Shown here in pieces: positions 9,798 to 18,533 of a stretch of 64,000 nt of DNA; position 1 is the stretch's first letter, and each line of letters opens with the position of its first letter. The position numbers were made by a program, and so were the translations under genes. The DNA comes from Rubrivivax rivuli (lineage in GTDB: Bacteria > Pseudomonadota > Gammaproteobacteria > Burkholderiales > Burkholderiaceae_C): the NCBI RefSeq assembly GCF_004016505.1, contig NZ_SACR01000002.1, positions 496,001 through 560,000 of the forward strand, given 5' to 3'. The notes beneath the pieces are model-generated. The model was given only the letters and a program-made list of their open reading frames with translations, was not told the DNA's origin and did no database searches.

Positions 9798-11000
9798 TCA
9801 GCCGCTGATCTGCGCCAATGCGCGCTGCAGCCCGGCGGCGCTGGGCGTCTCGACAAAGACGCAGCGTTTGCCGGTGCGCTTGCAGTGGTCCTTCACGCGC
9901 CAGTAGGCGTTGTGGCTCACGCAGCCGGCCTGGCAGATGACGAGGTCGGCAGCGGCCAGCGTGGCGTCGAGGGCGCCGAGCTTGTCTTCTTCGCCACCGT
10001 CGTGGTGCAGGAAGCGGCCGCCGCTGGCTTCTATCAGCCGGCGGTAGACCGGCACGATGGCGGTGCGGCCCCCCACGCAGAGCACGTTGCGCTGGTCCAG
10101 CGCAGGGGCCGCGCTGGCGGGCTGCGGCAGCACGGGCAGCGGTTCCGGCAAGGCGGTGGCTGCCGCCCGTGGGGATGTGGCCGCTGTCTGCGGGGCGGCA
10201 CCTGCGCCGGCCAGCGCGACGGCCAGCGCCCGCTCCAGTGCCGAGATGCGCGCCGCCTGGCGATCGAGCCGCTGCGCATCCGCCGACGCCGGCCCGGGGC
10301 GTTCGGCCAGCCGCGCTTCCATCGCCGCCAGCCGGCCGCGCAAGGCGGCCCCTTCGCTCAGCCATGCCGCACGCTCGCGCGCGTGCTCGGCGGCCCCTTG
10401 TGCGCAGCGCTGCTGCGCCGCGGCCAGCGCGCGCCCGAGCACGGCGTTTTCGTCGATCAGCGCCTCGAAACGCGCCAGCTCCACGCGCGCCGCCTGCCCA
10501 GCCTGGAACTGCAGCATCTGCACCTCGCCCAGCACGCGCTGCTGCAGGGCTTCGGTGCAGTGCGGATGGGTGAGCACGGCCCAGAGCGCCCCGGGCAGTT
10601 CACCGCGGGCCGCCCGGTCCTGCCACCACGCGGCCAGGGCCTCGGTGCAGCCGGCCTCGTGGGCCTGGCCCTGGGTGGCCGCGTGCTGGCGCTCCAGGGC
10701 TTCCTGCAGCGCCTCGGCCATCGGCCCCCGGCGCCTGCACTCGGCCACCAGGCCGGCGTGCAGTTCGTGGCCCTGCGCCTGCGGCTCGGCGCGCAGCACG
10801 CGCCGGGCCACGCGGCGCAGCGCCTCGTGGGGCAGGCCGATGCCCAGCACCATGTCCAGCGCCCGCGGCGGCAGGTCCCACAGGCGGCGCCGGCCGGCGC
10901 TGGGCTTGGCCTCGGTGGCCGTGACCGTGGCAGTGGCCCGGCATCGCTGCACCCGCGCCACGGCGCGGGTCAGGTGCCGGGGTTCGATGCGGATCTTCAT
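9798..11000 (-). CDS. DUF2325 domain protein with central coiled coil
   Basis: This 400-residue protein has an Arg-rich N-terminus, an alpha-helical middle section (about 140-270) rich in Ala, Glu and Arg with coiled-coil character, an Ala/Pro linker and a C-terminal DUF2325 domain (about 305-400: NVLCVGGRTAIVPVYRRLIE, then GGRFLHHDGGEEDKLGALD, and CQAGCVSHNAYWRVKDHCKR). The function of DUF2325 is unknown; the GGR and CxxxCVSH motifs suggest nucleotide or metal binding but this is inference. Start ATG 11000 sits about 7 bases after a -10 box whose spacer holds a Fur-like palindrome, so the gene is probably iron-regulated. The longer in-frame extension to 11129 would pass through that promoter and is unlikely. 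Confidence 0.8.
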   Translation of the reverse strand: MKIRIEPRHLTRAVARVQRCRATATVTATEAKPSAGRRRLWDLPPRALDMVLGIGLPHEALRRVARRVLRAEPQAQGHELHAGLVAECRRRGPMAEALQEALERQHAATQGQAHEAGCTEALAAWWQDRAARGELPGALWAVLTHPHCTEALQQRVLGEVQMLQFQAGQAARVELARFEALIDENAVLGRALAAAQQRCAQGAAEHARERAAWLSEGAALRGRLAAMEARLAERPGPASADAQRLDRQAARISALERALAVALAGAGAAPQTAATSPRAAATALPEPLPVLPQPASAAPALDQRNVLCVGGRTAIVPVYRRLIEASGGRFLHHDGGEEDKLGALDATLAAADLVICQAGCVSHNAYWRVKDHCKRTGKRCVFVETPSAAGLQRALAQISG

Positions 11001-11006
11001 GCCCAA

Positions 11007-11035
11007 ACTGTAATGCGAATGGTTCGCATTAGCAA
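11007..11035 (-). promoter_or_regulatory. Promoter of DUF2325 gene with embedded palindrome
   Basis: On the minus strand a -35 TTGCTA (11035-11030) and a -10 TACAGT (11012-11007) are separated by exactly 17 bases. The transcription start would fall at or next to the ATG at 11000, giving a leaderless or nearly leaderless mRNA with no Shine-Dalgarno site. The spacer is filled by the 19-bp palindrome annotated separately, the classic position for a repressor. Confidence 0.6.
11012..11030. promoter_or_regulatory. Fur-box-like 19-bp inverted repeat
   Basis: AATGCGAA TGG TTCGCATT is a perfect 8-bp inverted repeat with a 3-base centre. Its 19-bp length and AAT/ATT ends match the architecture of Fur boxes (GATAATGATAATCATTATC) with C/G substitutions that are common in high-GC betaproteobacteria. 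Assignment to Fur rather than another dimeric repressor is inference. Confidence 0.55.
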
Positions 11036-11073
11036 GCAGAGCGGCGCCGGGCAGGTGCCCGCGCCGGCCGCCC

Positions 11074-11976
11074 TCAGCGCGCCCAGGCCTCGTCGCTGAA
11101 CTGGCCTTGCAGCCAATCGACGAAGCCACTCACCTTGGTCGGCACGAGGCGCGGCGAAGGGAAGACCGCGTGCATCTCCTGCGCCGGCAGCACCCAGCCG
11201 GGCAGCAGCGCCTGCACCTGGCCGGTCTGCAGGCTTTCGCGCGCCACGTAGCGCGGCAGCACCGCCAGGCCCATGCCGGCGCGCGCGGCGGCCAGCAGCG
11301 CGCTGAGGTTGTTGCTGCGCAGCGGGCCGCGCACGCGCACGGCCTGGGGCTCGCCGGCCGGGCCGGTGAAGTGCCAGAGGTCGTCGCCCTGCACCGTGCT
11401 GTAGACGAGCGCGGCGTGCTGCGCCAGTTCGGCCGGCTGGGCGGGCGTGCCGCGCTCGCGCAGGTAGGCCGGCGCGGCCACCAGCACCCAGTGGTTCAGG
11501 CCCAGGTAGCGCGCGCCCAGCGTGCTGTCGGCCAGGCGGCCCATGCGCACGGCCAGGTCGATGCCCTGCTCCACCAGGTTGACGTAGCGGTCTTCGAAGC
11601 TGAGGTCGATCTGCAGGTCGGGGTGCTGCTGCATGAAGCGCAGCACCATGGGTGTGAGCACGCGGCGGCCGAAGGCCACGCTGGTGCTGATGCGCAGCGT
11701 GCCGCGCACGCGCTGCTGCATCAGCGCGGCCAGGTTGTCGGCGTCTTCGAGCTGGCGCGCGATGCTCTTGCACTGGTCGTAGTAGGCCGCGCCCACCTCG
11801 GTGGGCGTGACACCGCGCGTGCTGCGGTGGAAGAGCCGCGCGCCCAGGCGCGCCTCCAGCGCCGCCACGTGCTTGGTGGCCGTGGGCTGGGTGATGCCGA
11901 GGTCGGCGCTGGCCTTGCTGAAGCTGCCCGTTTCCACCACGCGGATGAACAGGCGCAGGCCGGTGACGGTGTCCAT
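11074..11976 (-). CDS. LysR-family transcriptional regulator
   Basis: This 300-residue regulator has the N-terminal winged HTH (MDTVTGLRLFIRVVETGSFS through ITQPTATKHVAALEARLG, residues about 1-65) and a LysR substrate domain from about residue 90. It resembles the CrgA/DNA-binding AaeR-like subgroup that often controls a divergent gene. Start ATG 11976 is only 7 bases after a TAGAGT -10-like string, again possibly leaderless. It is divergent from the DGPF/ECF42 pair across 138 bases, but the target is not established. Confidence 0.92.
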   Translation of the reverse strand: MDTVTGLRLFIRVVETGSFSKASADLGITQPTATKHVAALEARLGARLFHRSTRGVTPTEVGAAYYDQCKSIARQLEDADNLAALMQQRVRGTLRISTSVAFGRRVLTPMVLRFMQQHPDLQIDLSFEDRYVNLVEQGIDLAVRMGRLADSTLGARYLGLNHWVLVAAPAYLRERGTPAQPAELAQHAALVYSTVQGDDLWHFTGPAGEPQAVRVRGPLRSNNLSALLAAARAGMGLAVLPRYVARESLQTGQVQALLPGWVLPAQEMHAVFPSPRLVPTKVSGFVDWLQGQFSDEAWAR

Positions 11977-12031
11977 GCGGGCCACTCTAGACCCGCCCCT
12001 TGAAAAAAACATCGGGGGCAGACACAGGGCC

Positions 12032-12058
12032 TGTCGATTGGCGGCCGGGCCGTGCATC
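12032..12058 (+). promoter_or_regulatory. Candidate ECF42-type promoter of the DGPF gene
   Basis: TGTCGA at 12032-12037 followed 17 bases later by CATC (12055-12058) fits the published ECF42 target pattern of TGTCGA at -35 with a short C-rich -10. The predicted start is about 50 bases upstream of the DGPF ATG. This would make the sigma factor autoregulatory. Confidence 0.45.
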
Positions 12059-12114
12059 AACATCACAGGGCTGGCGGTGTGCGCCGGCCCGTCCACCCCG
12101 ACCAAGGAAGACCC

Positions 12115-12486
12115 ATGGACTACATGCTGCTGTTCTACGAAACCCCCGCCGAGCAGGCGCGCGCCGACGACCCGGCCCAGGCCGAGGCCTACTGGGGCGC
12201 CTGGGGCGCCTACGTGGCCGCGCTGCAAGGCAGCGGCCTGGTGCGCGGTGGCAACGGCCTGCAGCCGCCCCGCACCGCCACCACCGTGCGCGTGGTGGGC
12301 GGACAGCGCGTGGTGCAGGACGGCCCCTTCGCCGACGTGCGCGAGCACCTGGGCGGCTACTTCCTCATCGAGACCGACAGCCTCGACACCGCGCTGGCCT
12401 GGGCCGCGCGCGCGCCCTGCGCCTGCGCCGGCAGCGTGGAGGTGCGCCCGGTGATGCACATGCCCGACGACGGCGCGCCGGGCTGA
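12115..12486 (+). CDS. YCII/DGPF-domain protein
   Basis: This 123-residue protein opens MDYMLLFYETPAEQ and contains the signature VVQDGPFADVREHLGGYFLI, the DGPF motif that names the group, in a ferredoxin-like YCII fold. Such proteins are almost always encoded beside ECF42 sigma factors, as here (stop 12486, sigma start 12494). Their biochemical role is unproven. Start ATG 12115 follows AAGGAAGACCC. Confidence 0.9.
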   Translation: MDYMLLFYETPAEQARADDPAQAEAYWGAWGAYVAALQGSGLVRGGNGLQPPRTATTVRVVGGQRVVQDGPFADVREHLGGYFLIETDSLDTALAWAARAPCACAGSVEVRPVMHMPDDGAPG

Positions 12487-12493
12487 ATCGGCC

Positions 12494-13732
12494 TTGAACA
12501 CCGCCACGCTCAAGGCCCAAGCGACGGCCCAGGCCGTGGCCCGCCAGAGCTACGGCCGCCTGGTGGCCTGGCTGGCCTGGCAGTGGCGCGACCTGGCCGC
12601 GGCCGAAGACGCGCTCGGCCAGGCCCTGGTGGCGGCCCTGACGCACTGGCCCGAACGCGGCATCCCGGCGCAGCCCGAGGCCTGGTTGCTGAAGACCGCG
12701 CAGCGCGAACTGCTGCAGCAGCACCGCCGCCAGCGCCTGGCGCAATCACCCGAAGTGCAGGCGCTGCTGGAGGCTGAACCCACCGCGCCTGAAGCGCCCG
12801 CCCTGCCCGACCGCCGCCTGGAACTGCTGCTGGTCTGTGCCCACCCGGCGCTGGCCCCGTCGGTGCACGCGCCGCTGATGCTGCAGGCCGTGCTGGGCCT
12901 GGAGGCGCGCAGCATCGCGCGCGCCCTGATGCTGCCGCCGGCCACGCTGGCGCAACGCCTGGTGCGCGCGAAAGCCAAGATCCGCGATGCCGGCATCGGC
13001 TTCCAGATCCCCGGCCCCGAGGAACTGCCGGCCCGCCTGGGCGCGGTGCTGGAAGGCATCTATGGCGCCTACACCATCGGCAGCGATTTCGCCTCGCCCG
13101 CGCCCGAGGCCGAACCCGGCCTGCGCGACGAAGCGCTCTACCTGGCGCGCCTGGTGGCCGCGCTGCAGCCGGCCTCGGCCGAGGCCGCCGGCCTGCACGC
13201 CCTGCTGGCGCATGCCGAGGCGCGCCGGCCGGCGCTGTTCACGCACGGCGGCGACTTCGTGCCCCTGGCGCAGCAAGACCCCGCGCTGTGGCACGCGGGC
13301 CTGCTGGACGAAGCCGAGACCGCCTTGCGCCGCGCCGCCGCGCTGCGCCAGCCCGGGCCGCTGCAGATCGAAGCGGCCATCCAGTCGGCCCACGCCGAAC
13401 GCCGGCGCGGCCGGGCCACGCCCTGGCCGCAGATCGCGCAGCTCTACGGCGCGCTGGTCACGCTGACAGGCAGCCTGGGCGCCCACATCGGCCACGCGGT
13501 GGCGCTGGGCGAAGCAGGCCAAGGCGCCGAGGGCCTGACACTGCTGGCGGCGCTGCCGGCCGAACGTGTGCGTGATCACCAGCCCTACTGGGTGGCGCTG
13601 GCCCACCTGCAGCGGCAGGCCGGGCAAAACGCCGAGGCCGCCTTGCAGCGCGCGCTGGGCCTGACGGCAGACGAACGCGTGCGGCAGTTCCTGCGGCGCT
13701 CGGCAGCGCCGCCGGGCACGGCGCCGAGTTAG
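12494..13732 (+). CDS. ECF42-type RNA polymerase sigma factor with C-terminal SnoaL-independent TPR-like extension
   Basis: This 412-residue protein starts with TTG at 12494, 7 bases after the DGPF stop; no in-frame ATG is better placed. Residues 1-170 hold sigma regions 2 and 4 (GRLVAWLAWQWRDLAAAEDA; the conserved HPALAP; LPPATLAQRLVRAKAKIRDA). The long C-terminal half (about 185-410) is the helical DUF6596/TPR-like extension typical of ECF42 and required for activity in studied members. There is no anti-sigma gene; the partner is the DGPF protein. Its last 4 bases overlap the convergent cytochrome gene (TTAG). Confidence 0.88.
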   Translation: MNTATLKAQATAQAVARQSYGRLVAWLAWQWRDLAAAEDALGQALVAALTHWPERGIPAQPEAWLLKTAQRELLQQHRRQRLAQSPEVQALLEAEPTAPEAPALPDRRLELLLVCAHPALAPSVHAPLMLQAVLGLEARSIARALMLPPATLAQRLVRAKAKIRDAGIGFQIPGPEELPARLGAVLEGIYGAYTIGSDFASPAPEAEPGLRDEALYLARLVAALQPASAEAAGLHALLAHAEARRPALFTHGGDFVPLAQQDPALWHAGLLDEAETALRRAAALRQPGPLQIEAAIQSAHAERRRGRATPWPQIAQLYGALVTLTGSLGAHIGHAVALGEAGQGAEGLTLLAALPAERVRDHQPYWVALAHLQRQAGQNAEAALQRALGLTADERVRQFLRRSAAPPGTAPS

Positions 13733-15027
13733 TCGCCGCCGCGCCAGCGCGCCACGTCGAAGGCGTTGAGCGTGGTGGCCTGCGGGTTCTCGCGCCGGCG
13801 CAGCCAGGTGGCCAGGTCGGCGATGTCGGCATCGCTGAGCACATGCGCAAAAGGCGGCATGCCGAAGGGCCGCGGGTGCGCCGCCGTGGCCGGGCCGAAG
13901 CCGCCCAGCGCGATGGCGCGCACGAGGTTGGCCGGCGGGTCCATGGTGACCACGCGGTTGCCGGCCAGCGGCGGCACCACGCGTTCGCCGCTGGGCAGCA
14001 CACCGCCTTCACCGGTGGCGCCGTGGCAATCGGCGCAGTGCTCGGCATAGAGCTTCTCGCCACGCGCCAAACGCTCGAGCGCGGGCGGGTCGACATGGCG
14101 CGGTGCGGGCTCGGCCACCATGGTCAGCGTTTTCAGGTAGACGGCCATCGCGCGCAGGTCGGCCGCGGGCAGGTGCTGCGTGCTCTGTGCCACCACCTCG
14201 GCCATCGGGCCCAGGGCCTGGCCGCGTGGCGCGCGGCCGTCGCGCAGCAGCGCCACGATGTCTTCCACCGGCCAATCGGCCACGCTGGCCTGGCTGGTGC
14301 GGTTCAGCGCCGGCGCGTACCAGTTGCGCGTGGGCAGCAGCCCGCCGCCGAAGCCGGCATCGGCGGTGGCGCCCAGAACGTTGCGGCCGCCGTGGCACGC
14401 CACGCAATGCGCCGGGCCGTTGACGAGATAGGCACCGCGGTTCCACTCGGCGCTTTGCGCCGGGTGGTCTTGCCAGGGGCCGGGGCGGAAGAACAGCACC
14501 CGCCAGGCGGCCAGCGCCAGCTGCGTGTTGTAGGGCCAGCGCAGCTCGTGCGGGCGCGCGGGCTGCTGCACGGCCGGCAGCGTGCGCAGCCAGGCGTAGA
14601 GCGCGTCGCTGTCGGCGCGCGGCATCAGGGTGGTCTCGGTGTAGGGGAAGGCCGGCACGAGGCGGCGGCCGTCGGCGCTGCGGCCATGCTGCAGGGCGCG
14701 CCAGAAGTCGTCGACGCTCCAGCGGCCCAGGCCGGTGCGGGCATCGGGCGTCAGGTTGCCAGCGTAGACGGCGCCGAAGGGCGTGCGCAAGGCCGGGCCG
14801 CCCGCGTAGGGCGCGCCGCCGGGCGTGCTGTGGCAACCGGCGCAGTTGCCCGCCAGCGCCAGCACGCGGCCGCGTTCGATGAGCGCGGGGTCGTTCAGCG
14901 CCAGCGGCGCGGGGCTGGCTGGCAGCGCGGGTGCGGCATCCAGCGCCAGCACGGCCGCTGCCGCGGCCAGGCCCAGCAGCGGCAGCGCCACGGCGGCGCC
15001 CAGCCCCAGCTTCAGCGAGCGCTTCAT
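13729..15027 (-). CDS. Tri-haem c-type cytochrome subunit
   Basis: This 432-residue exported protein has an N-terminal membrane anchor/signal ([20 protein letters not shown]) and three CxxCH motifs: CAGCH (about 64), CVACH (about 210) and CADCH (about 335). The arrangement matches the cytochrome c subunit of periplasmic alcohol/aldehyde dehydrogenases, which passes electrons to ubiquinone or an oxidase. Start ATG 15027 overlaps the upstream cytochrome stop (ATGA). No dehydrogenase catalytic subunit is beside it, so its electron donor is unknown; a molybdenum or PQQ enzyme elsewhere is the obvious candidate. Confidence 0.88.
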   Translation of the reverse strand: MKRSLKLGLGAAVALPLLGLAAAAAVLALDAAPALPASPAPLALNDPALIERGRVLALAGNCAGCHSTPGGAPYAGGPALRTPFGAVYAGNLTPDARTGLGRWSVDDFWRALQHGRSADGRRLVPAFPYTETTLMPRADSDALYAWLRTLPAVQQPARPHELRWPYNTQLALAAWRVLFFRPGPWQDHPAQSAEWNRGAYLVNGPAHCVACHGGRNVLGATADAGFGGGLLPTRNWYAPALNRTSQASVADWPVEDIVALLRDGRAPRGQALGPMAEVVAQSTQHLPAADLRAMAVYLKTLTMVAEPAPRHVDPPALERLARGEKLYAEHCADCHGATGEGGVLPSGERVVPPLAGNRVVTMDPPANLVRAIALGGFGPATAAHPRPFGMPPFAHVLSDADIADLATWLRRRENPQATTLNAFDVARWRGGD

Positions 15028-15746
15028 GGCGCCACCGCGCTGCCGCACTTCATTGGCAGGGCCTCACCCGCCGCTGGCGCAGCAGCCACCCGCGCGCCGG
15101 CCGGCACGGGCTGGCTGGCCAGCCAGGCGGTGACGGCGCCCAGGTCTTCGGGCGAAAGCTGCCGGGCGATGCTGGCCATGCAGTCGGGCTCGTGGGCGCG
15201 GCGCTGGCCATTGCGCCAGGCGCCGAGCTGGCCGATGAGGTAGTCACGCGGCAAACCCAGCAGCCCTGGCGTGGCCGGCAGGCGGCCGGTGAGCGTGGGG
15301 CCGTGGCAGCTGCTGCAGGCCGGCAGCTGGCGCGCGGCATCACCTTGCAACGCAAGCTGCCGGCCGCGCGGGAGTGTGGCCGCATCGGCCTGCGCGGGCG
15401 GCGGCGCGGCGTAGGGCAGCTCCAGCGCGGCGTAGTGCGCGGCGATCTCACGCAAGTAGGCATCAGGCAAGGGCGCCACCAGGCTGACCATCGGCCCGTA
15501 GGCGCGCCGGCCTTCGCGGAAGTTCAGCAGCTGGTTGTAGACATAGCCCGCCGGTTTGCCCGCGATGCGCGGGTGGTAGCCATCGGGTGCGGCGCGGCCC
15601 TGCGCGCCGTGGCAGGTGCTGCACGCCGCCAGCCGTGCGGCGAGCGTGTCTTCAATCTTTGCCGGGGCGGCCATCAAGGAGGCGGGCAGCAAGGCCCCCA
15701 CCGCGCATGCGGCCCCGAGCAGGGCCTTCCAGAGAGCACTTTTCAC
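15024..15746 (-). CDS. Di-haem cytochrome c (c4-like)
   Basis: This 240-residue protein has a signal peptide ([20 protein letters not shown], cleaved near LMA-APA) and two CxxCH motifs, CSTCH (about 42) and CSSCH (about 143), each heading a cytochrome c domain in the c4 pattern. It is translationally coupled to the tri-haem cytochrome. It is divergent from gcl across 99 bases that include a palindrome, which may link it to glyoxylate/purine metabolism, though that is inference. Confidence 0.88.
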   Translation of the reverse strand: MKSALWKALLGAACAVGALLPASLMAAPAKIEDTLAARLAACSTCHGAQGRAAPDGYHPRIAGKPAGYVYNQLLNFREGRRAYGPMVSLVAPLPDAYLREIAAHYAALELPYAAPPPAQADAATLPRGRQLALQGDAARQLPACSSCHGPTLTGRLPATPGLLGLPRDYLIGQLGAWRNGQRRAHEPDCMASIARQLSPEDLGAVTAWLASQPVPAGARVAAAPAAGEALPMKCGSAVAP

Positions 15747-15752
15747 CGCGCC

Positions 15753-15767
15753 ATTCCACCACGGAAT
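15753..15767. promoter_or_regulatory. Inverted repeat in the cytochrome/gcl divergent promoter
   Basis: ATTCC ACCAC GGAAT is a perfect 5-5-5 inverted repeat that also satisfies the T-N11-A rule for LysR-type boxes. It lies in the middle of the 99-base divergent region, 80 bases upstream of the gcl start. The cognate regulator is not evident; the LysR gene at 11 kb is a possibility only. Confidence 0.4.
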
Positions 15768-15845
15768 AGCTCATATCCGCTGGCTGCGCTTCTCGCGCCC
15801 GGCACGGCGCCCCAGCATCCGCCCACCTCAAAAGGAGACACGACG

Positions 15846-17636
15846 ATGGCAAAGATGAAGGCCGCGATGGCCGCCGTGCTGGTGATGGAGAAAGAAGGCG
15901 TCACGCAGGCCTTCGGCGTGCCCGGTGCCGCGATCAACCCGCTGTACGCCGCGCTGCGCGAGCGGCAAGGCATCGCCCACATCCTGGCCCGGCACGTGGA
16001 AGCCGCCAGCCACATGGCCGAGGGCTACACGCGCGCCAAGGCCGGCAACATCGGCGTGTGCATCGGCACCAGCGGCCCGGCGGGCACCGACATGATCACC
16101 GGCCTGTACAGCGCCGGCGCAGACAGCATCCCCATCCTGTGCATCACCGGCCAGGCGCCGCGTGCGCGGCTGTACAAGGAAGACTTCCAGGCCGTCGACA
16201 TCGAGAGCATCGCCAAGCCGGTGACGAAGATGGCCGTGACCGTGCGCGAGCCCGGCCAGGTGCCGCGCGCCTTTCAGCAGGCCTTCCACCTGATGCGCAG
16301 CGGCCGCCCGGGGCCGGTGCTGATCGACCTGCCCTTCGACGTGCAGATGGCCGAGATCGAGTTCGACATCGACACCTACGAGCCGCTGCCCGTCTACAAA
16401 CCCGCCGCCACGCGCAAGCAAGTGGAGAAGGCGCTGGACATGTTGCAGGCCGCCGAGAAGCCGCTGCTCGTGGCCGGCGGCGGCATCATCAACGCCGACG
16501 CTTCCGCGCTGCTGGTGGAACTGGCCGAACTCACCGGCGTGCCCGTGATCCCCACGCTGATGGGCTGGGGCTGCATCCCCGACGACCACCCGCTGATGGC
16601 CGGCATGGTGGGCCTGCAGACCAGCCACCGCTACGGCAACGCCACCATGCTGGCGTCGGATTTCGTGCTGGGCATCGGCAACCGCTGGGCCAACCGCCAC
16701 ACCGGCAGCGTCGAGACCTACACCGCGGGCCGCAAGTTCGTGCACGTGGACATCGAGCCCACGCAGATCGGCCGCGTGTTCACGCCCGATTTCGGCATCG
16801 TCAGCGATGCGAAGCTGGCGCTGGAACTCTTCGTGGAGGTGGCGCGCGAGCGCCAGGCCGCTGGGGCCTTGAAGGACCGCAGCGACTGGGCCTTCCGCTG
16901 CCAGGAGCGCAAGCGCCTGATGCACCGCAAGACGCACTTCGAGCAGATCCCGGTGAAGCCGCAGCGCGTGTACGAGGAGATGAACCGCGCCTTCGGCCGC
17001 GACACGGTGTACGTCACCACCATCGGCCTGAGCCAGATTGCGGGCGCGCAGTTTCTGCACGTGTTCGAGCCGCGGCAGTGGATCAACTGCGGCCAGGCCG
17101 GCCCGCTGGGCTGGACGCTGCCGGCGGCCCTGGGCGTGGTGGCCAGCGACACCACCAAGACCGTGGTGGGCCTGTGCGGCGACTACGACTTCCAGTTCCT
17201 CATCGAAGAGCTGGCCGTCGGCGCGCAGTTCAAGCTGCCGCTGGTGGTGGTGCTGGTCAACAACAGCTACCTGGGCCTGATCCGCCAGAGCCAGCGCGGC
17301 TTCGACATGGACTTCTGCGTGCAGCTGGCCTACGACAACATCAACGTCGACGACGCCGCGCTCAAGGGCTACGGCATGGACCACGCCAAGGTGGTGGAAG
17401 GCATGGGCTGCAAGGCGCTGCGCGTGACCGATCCGGCCAAGATCGAAGGCGCGCTGCAGCAGGCCAAGCTGATGGCCCATGATCTGCGCGTGCCGGTGGT
17501 GGTGGAGGTGATCCTGGAGAAGGTGACCAACATCGCCATGGGCACCGAGATCGACAAGATCAACGAGTTCGAAGAGATCGACTGCCGGCATCCGCAGGGC
17601 CGTGAAGGCCTGCAGATGGCCGGCCTGCTGGAGTGA
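15846..17636 (+). CDS. gcl: Glyoxylate carboligase
   Basis: This 596-residue ThDP- and FAD-dependent enzyme condenses two glyoxylates to tartronate semialdehyde plus CO2. The N-terminus [19 protein letters not shown] and length match E. coli Gcl. Val51 in [16 protein letters not shown] replaces the catalytic Glu found in nearly all other ThDP enzymes, a hallmark of Gcl. The ThDP/Mg motif GDYDFQ...NNSYLG lies at about 445-475. Start ATG 15846 follows AAAAGGAGACACGACG. First gene of gcl-hyi-glxR, which disposes of glyoxylate made by ureidoglycolate cleavage. Confidence 0.97.
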   Translation: MAKMKAAMAAVLVMEKEGVTQAFGVPGAAINPLYAALRERQGIAHILARHVEAASHMAEGYTRAKAGNIGVCIGTSGPAGTDMITGLYSAGADSIPILCITGQAPRARLYKEDFQAVDIESIAKPVTKMAVTVREPGQVPRAFQQAFHLMRSGRPGPVLIDLPFDVQMAEIEFDIDTYEPLPVYKPAATRKQVEKALDMLQAAEKPLLVAGGGIINADASALLVELAELTGVPVIPTLMGWGCIPDDHPLMAGMVGLQTSHRYGNATMLASDFVLGIGNRWANRHTGSVETYTAGRKFVHVDIEPTQIGRVFTPDFGIVSDAKLALELFVEVARERQAAGALKDRSDWAFRCQERKRLMHRKTHFEQIPVKPQRVYEEMNRAFGRDTVYVTTIGLSQIAGAQFLHVFEPRQWINCGQAGPLGWTLPAALGVVASDTTKTVVGLCGDYDFQFLIEELAVGAQFKLPLVVVLVNNSYLGLIRQSQRGFDMDFCVQLAYDNINVDDAALKGYGMDHAKVVEGMGCKALRVTDPAKIEGALQQAKLMAHDLRVPVVVEVILEKVTNIAMGTEIDKINEFEEIDCRHPQGREGLQMAGLLE

Positions 17637-17641
17637 CCCCG

Positions 17642-18445
17642 ATGCCGCGTTTTGCTGCCAACCTGTCGATGCTGTTCACCGAGGTGCCGCTGCTCGAACG
17701 CTTCGAGCGCGCCGCCCGCGCCGGCTTCACGACGGTGGAGTTGCAGTTCCCTTACGAAGCCCCGGCCGAGGAACTGCGCAAGCGCCTGCAGGCCAACCGG
17801 CTGAAGATGGTGCTGCACAACCTGCCGGCGGGTGACTGGGCCGCCGGCGAGCGCGGCATCGCCTGCCACCCCGACCGCGTGGACGAGTTCCGCGCGGGCG
17901 TGGCACGCGCCATCCATTACGCGCAGGCGCTGGAGGTGCCGCAGCTCAACTGCCTGGCCGGCAAGGCACCGGCCGGCGTGTCCGAGGCCGTGTTGCGCCA
18001 GACCTTCGTCGAGAACCTGCGCTTCGCGGCCGCGGCGCTGAAGGAAGTGGGGCTGAAGCTGCTGATCGAGCCGATCAACACCTACGACATCCCCGGCTTC
18101 TGGTTGCACAGCACGGCGCAGGCGCTGGCGGTGCTGGACGAGGTGGGTGCCGACAACGCCTACCTGCAGTACGACATCTACCACGCACAGCGCTACGAGG
18201 GCGAGCTCGCGGCCACGATGGCGAAGCACCTGGGCCGCATCGCGCACATCCAGGTGGCCGACAACCCGGGCCGCAACGAGCCGGGCACGGGCGAGATCAA
18301 CTTCGCCTTCCTCTTCGCGCACCTGCAACGCATCGGCTACAAGGGCTGGGTGGGTTGCGAGTACAAACCCGCCACCACCACCGAAGCCGGCTTGGGCTGG
18401 CTCGAAACCGCAAGACGCCAGTTCAAGGGCCCCCAGGCTCACTGA
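17642..18445 (+). CDS. hyi: Hydroxypyruvate isomerase
   Basis: This 267-residue TIM-barrel enzyme interconverts hydroxypyruvate and tartronate semialdehyde. Family signatures include PRFAANLSMLFTEVPLLERF, LIEPINTYDIPGFWL and QYDIYHAQRYEGEL (metal/substrate residues Glu and Asp). Start ATG 17642 is used; a GTG at 17633 overlapping the gcl stop (GTGA) is an alternative that adds three residues. It is 5 bases from gcl and in the same operon. Confidence 0.95.
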   Translation: MPRFAANLSMLFTEVPLLERFERAARAGFTTVELQFPYEAPAEELRKRLQANRLKMVLHNLPAGDWAAGERGIACHPDRVDEFRAGVARAIHYAQALEVPQLNCLAGKAPAGVSEAVLRQTFVENLRFAAAALKEVGLKLLIEPINTYDIPGFWLHSTAQALAVLDEVGADNAYLQYDIYHAQRYEGELAATMAKHLGRIAHIQVADNPGRNEPGTGEINFAFLFAHLQRIGYKGWVGCEYKPATTTEAGLGWLETARRQFKGPQAH

Positions 18446-18454
18446 CGTTCGCCA

Positions 18455-18493
18455 CCCCCCGAGGGGGCTCTTGCAGCGGCCCGGCAGAGCCGG
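18455..18493. repeat. Two small intercistronic hairpins between hyi and glxR
   Basis: CCCCCCGAGGGGG (18455-18467) and CCGGC AGA GCCGG (18481-18493) form two adjacent GC-only hairpins in the 88-base hyi-glxR gap. They lack a U-run, so they look more like an mRNA-processing or attenuation element, or a dispersed genomic repeat, than a rho-independent terminator. I see no second copy in this window. Confidence 0.4.
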
Positions 18494-18533
18494 CTCCGCG
18501 CAAGGCCCTGACCAAGGTCCTGGAGACACTCGC

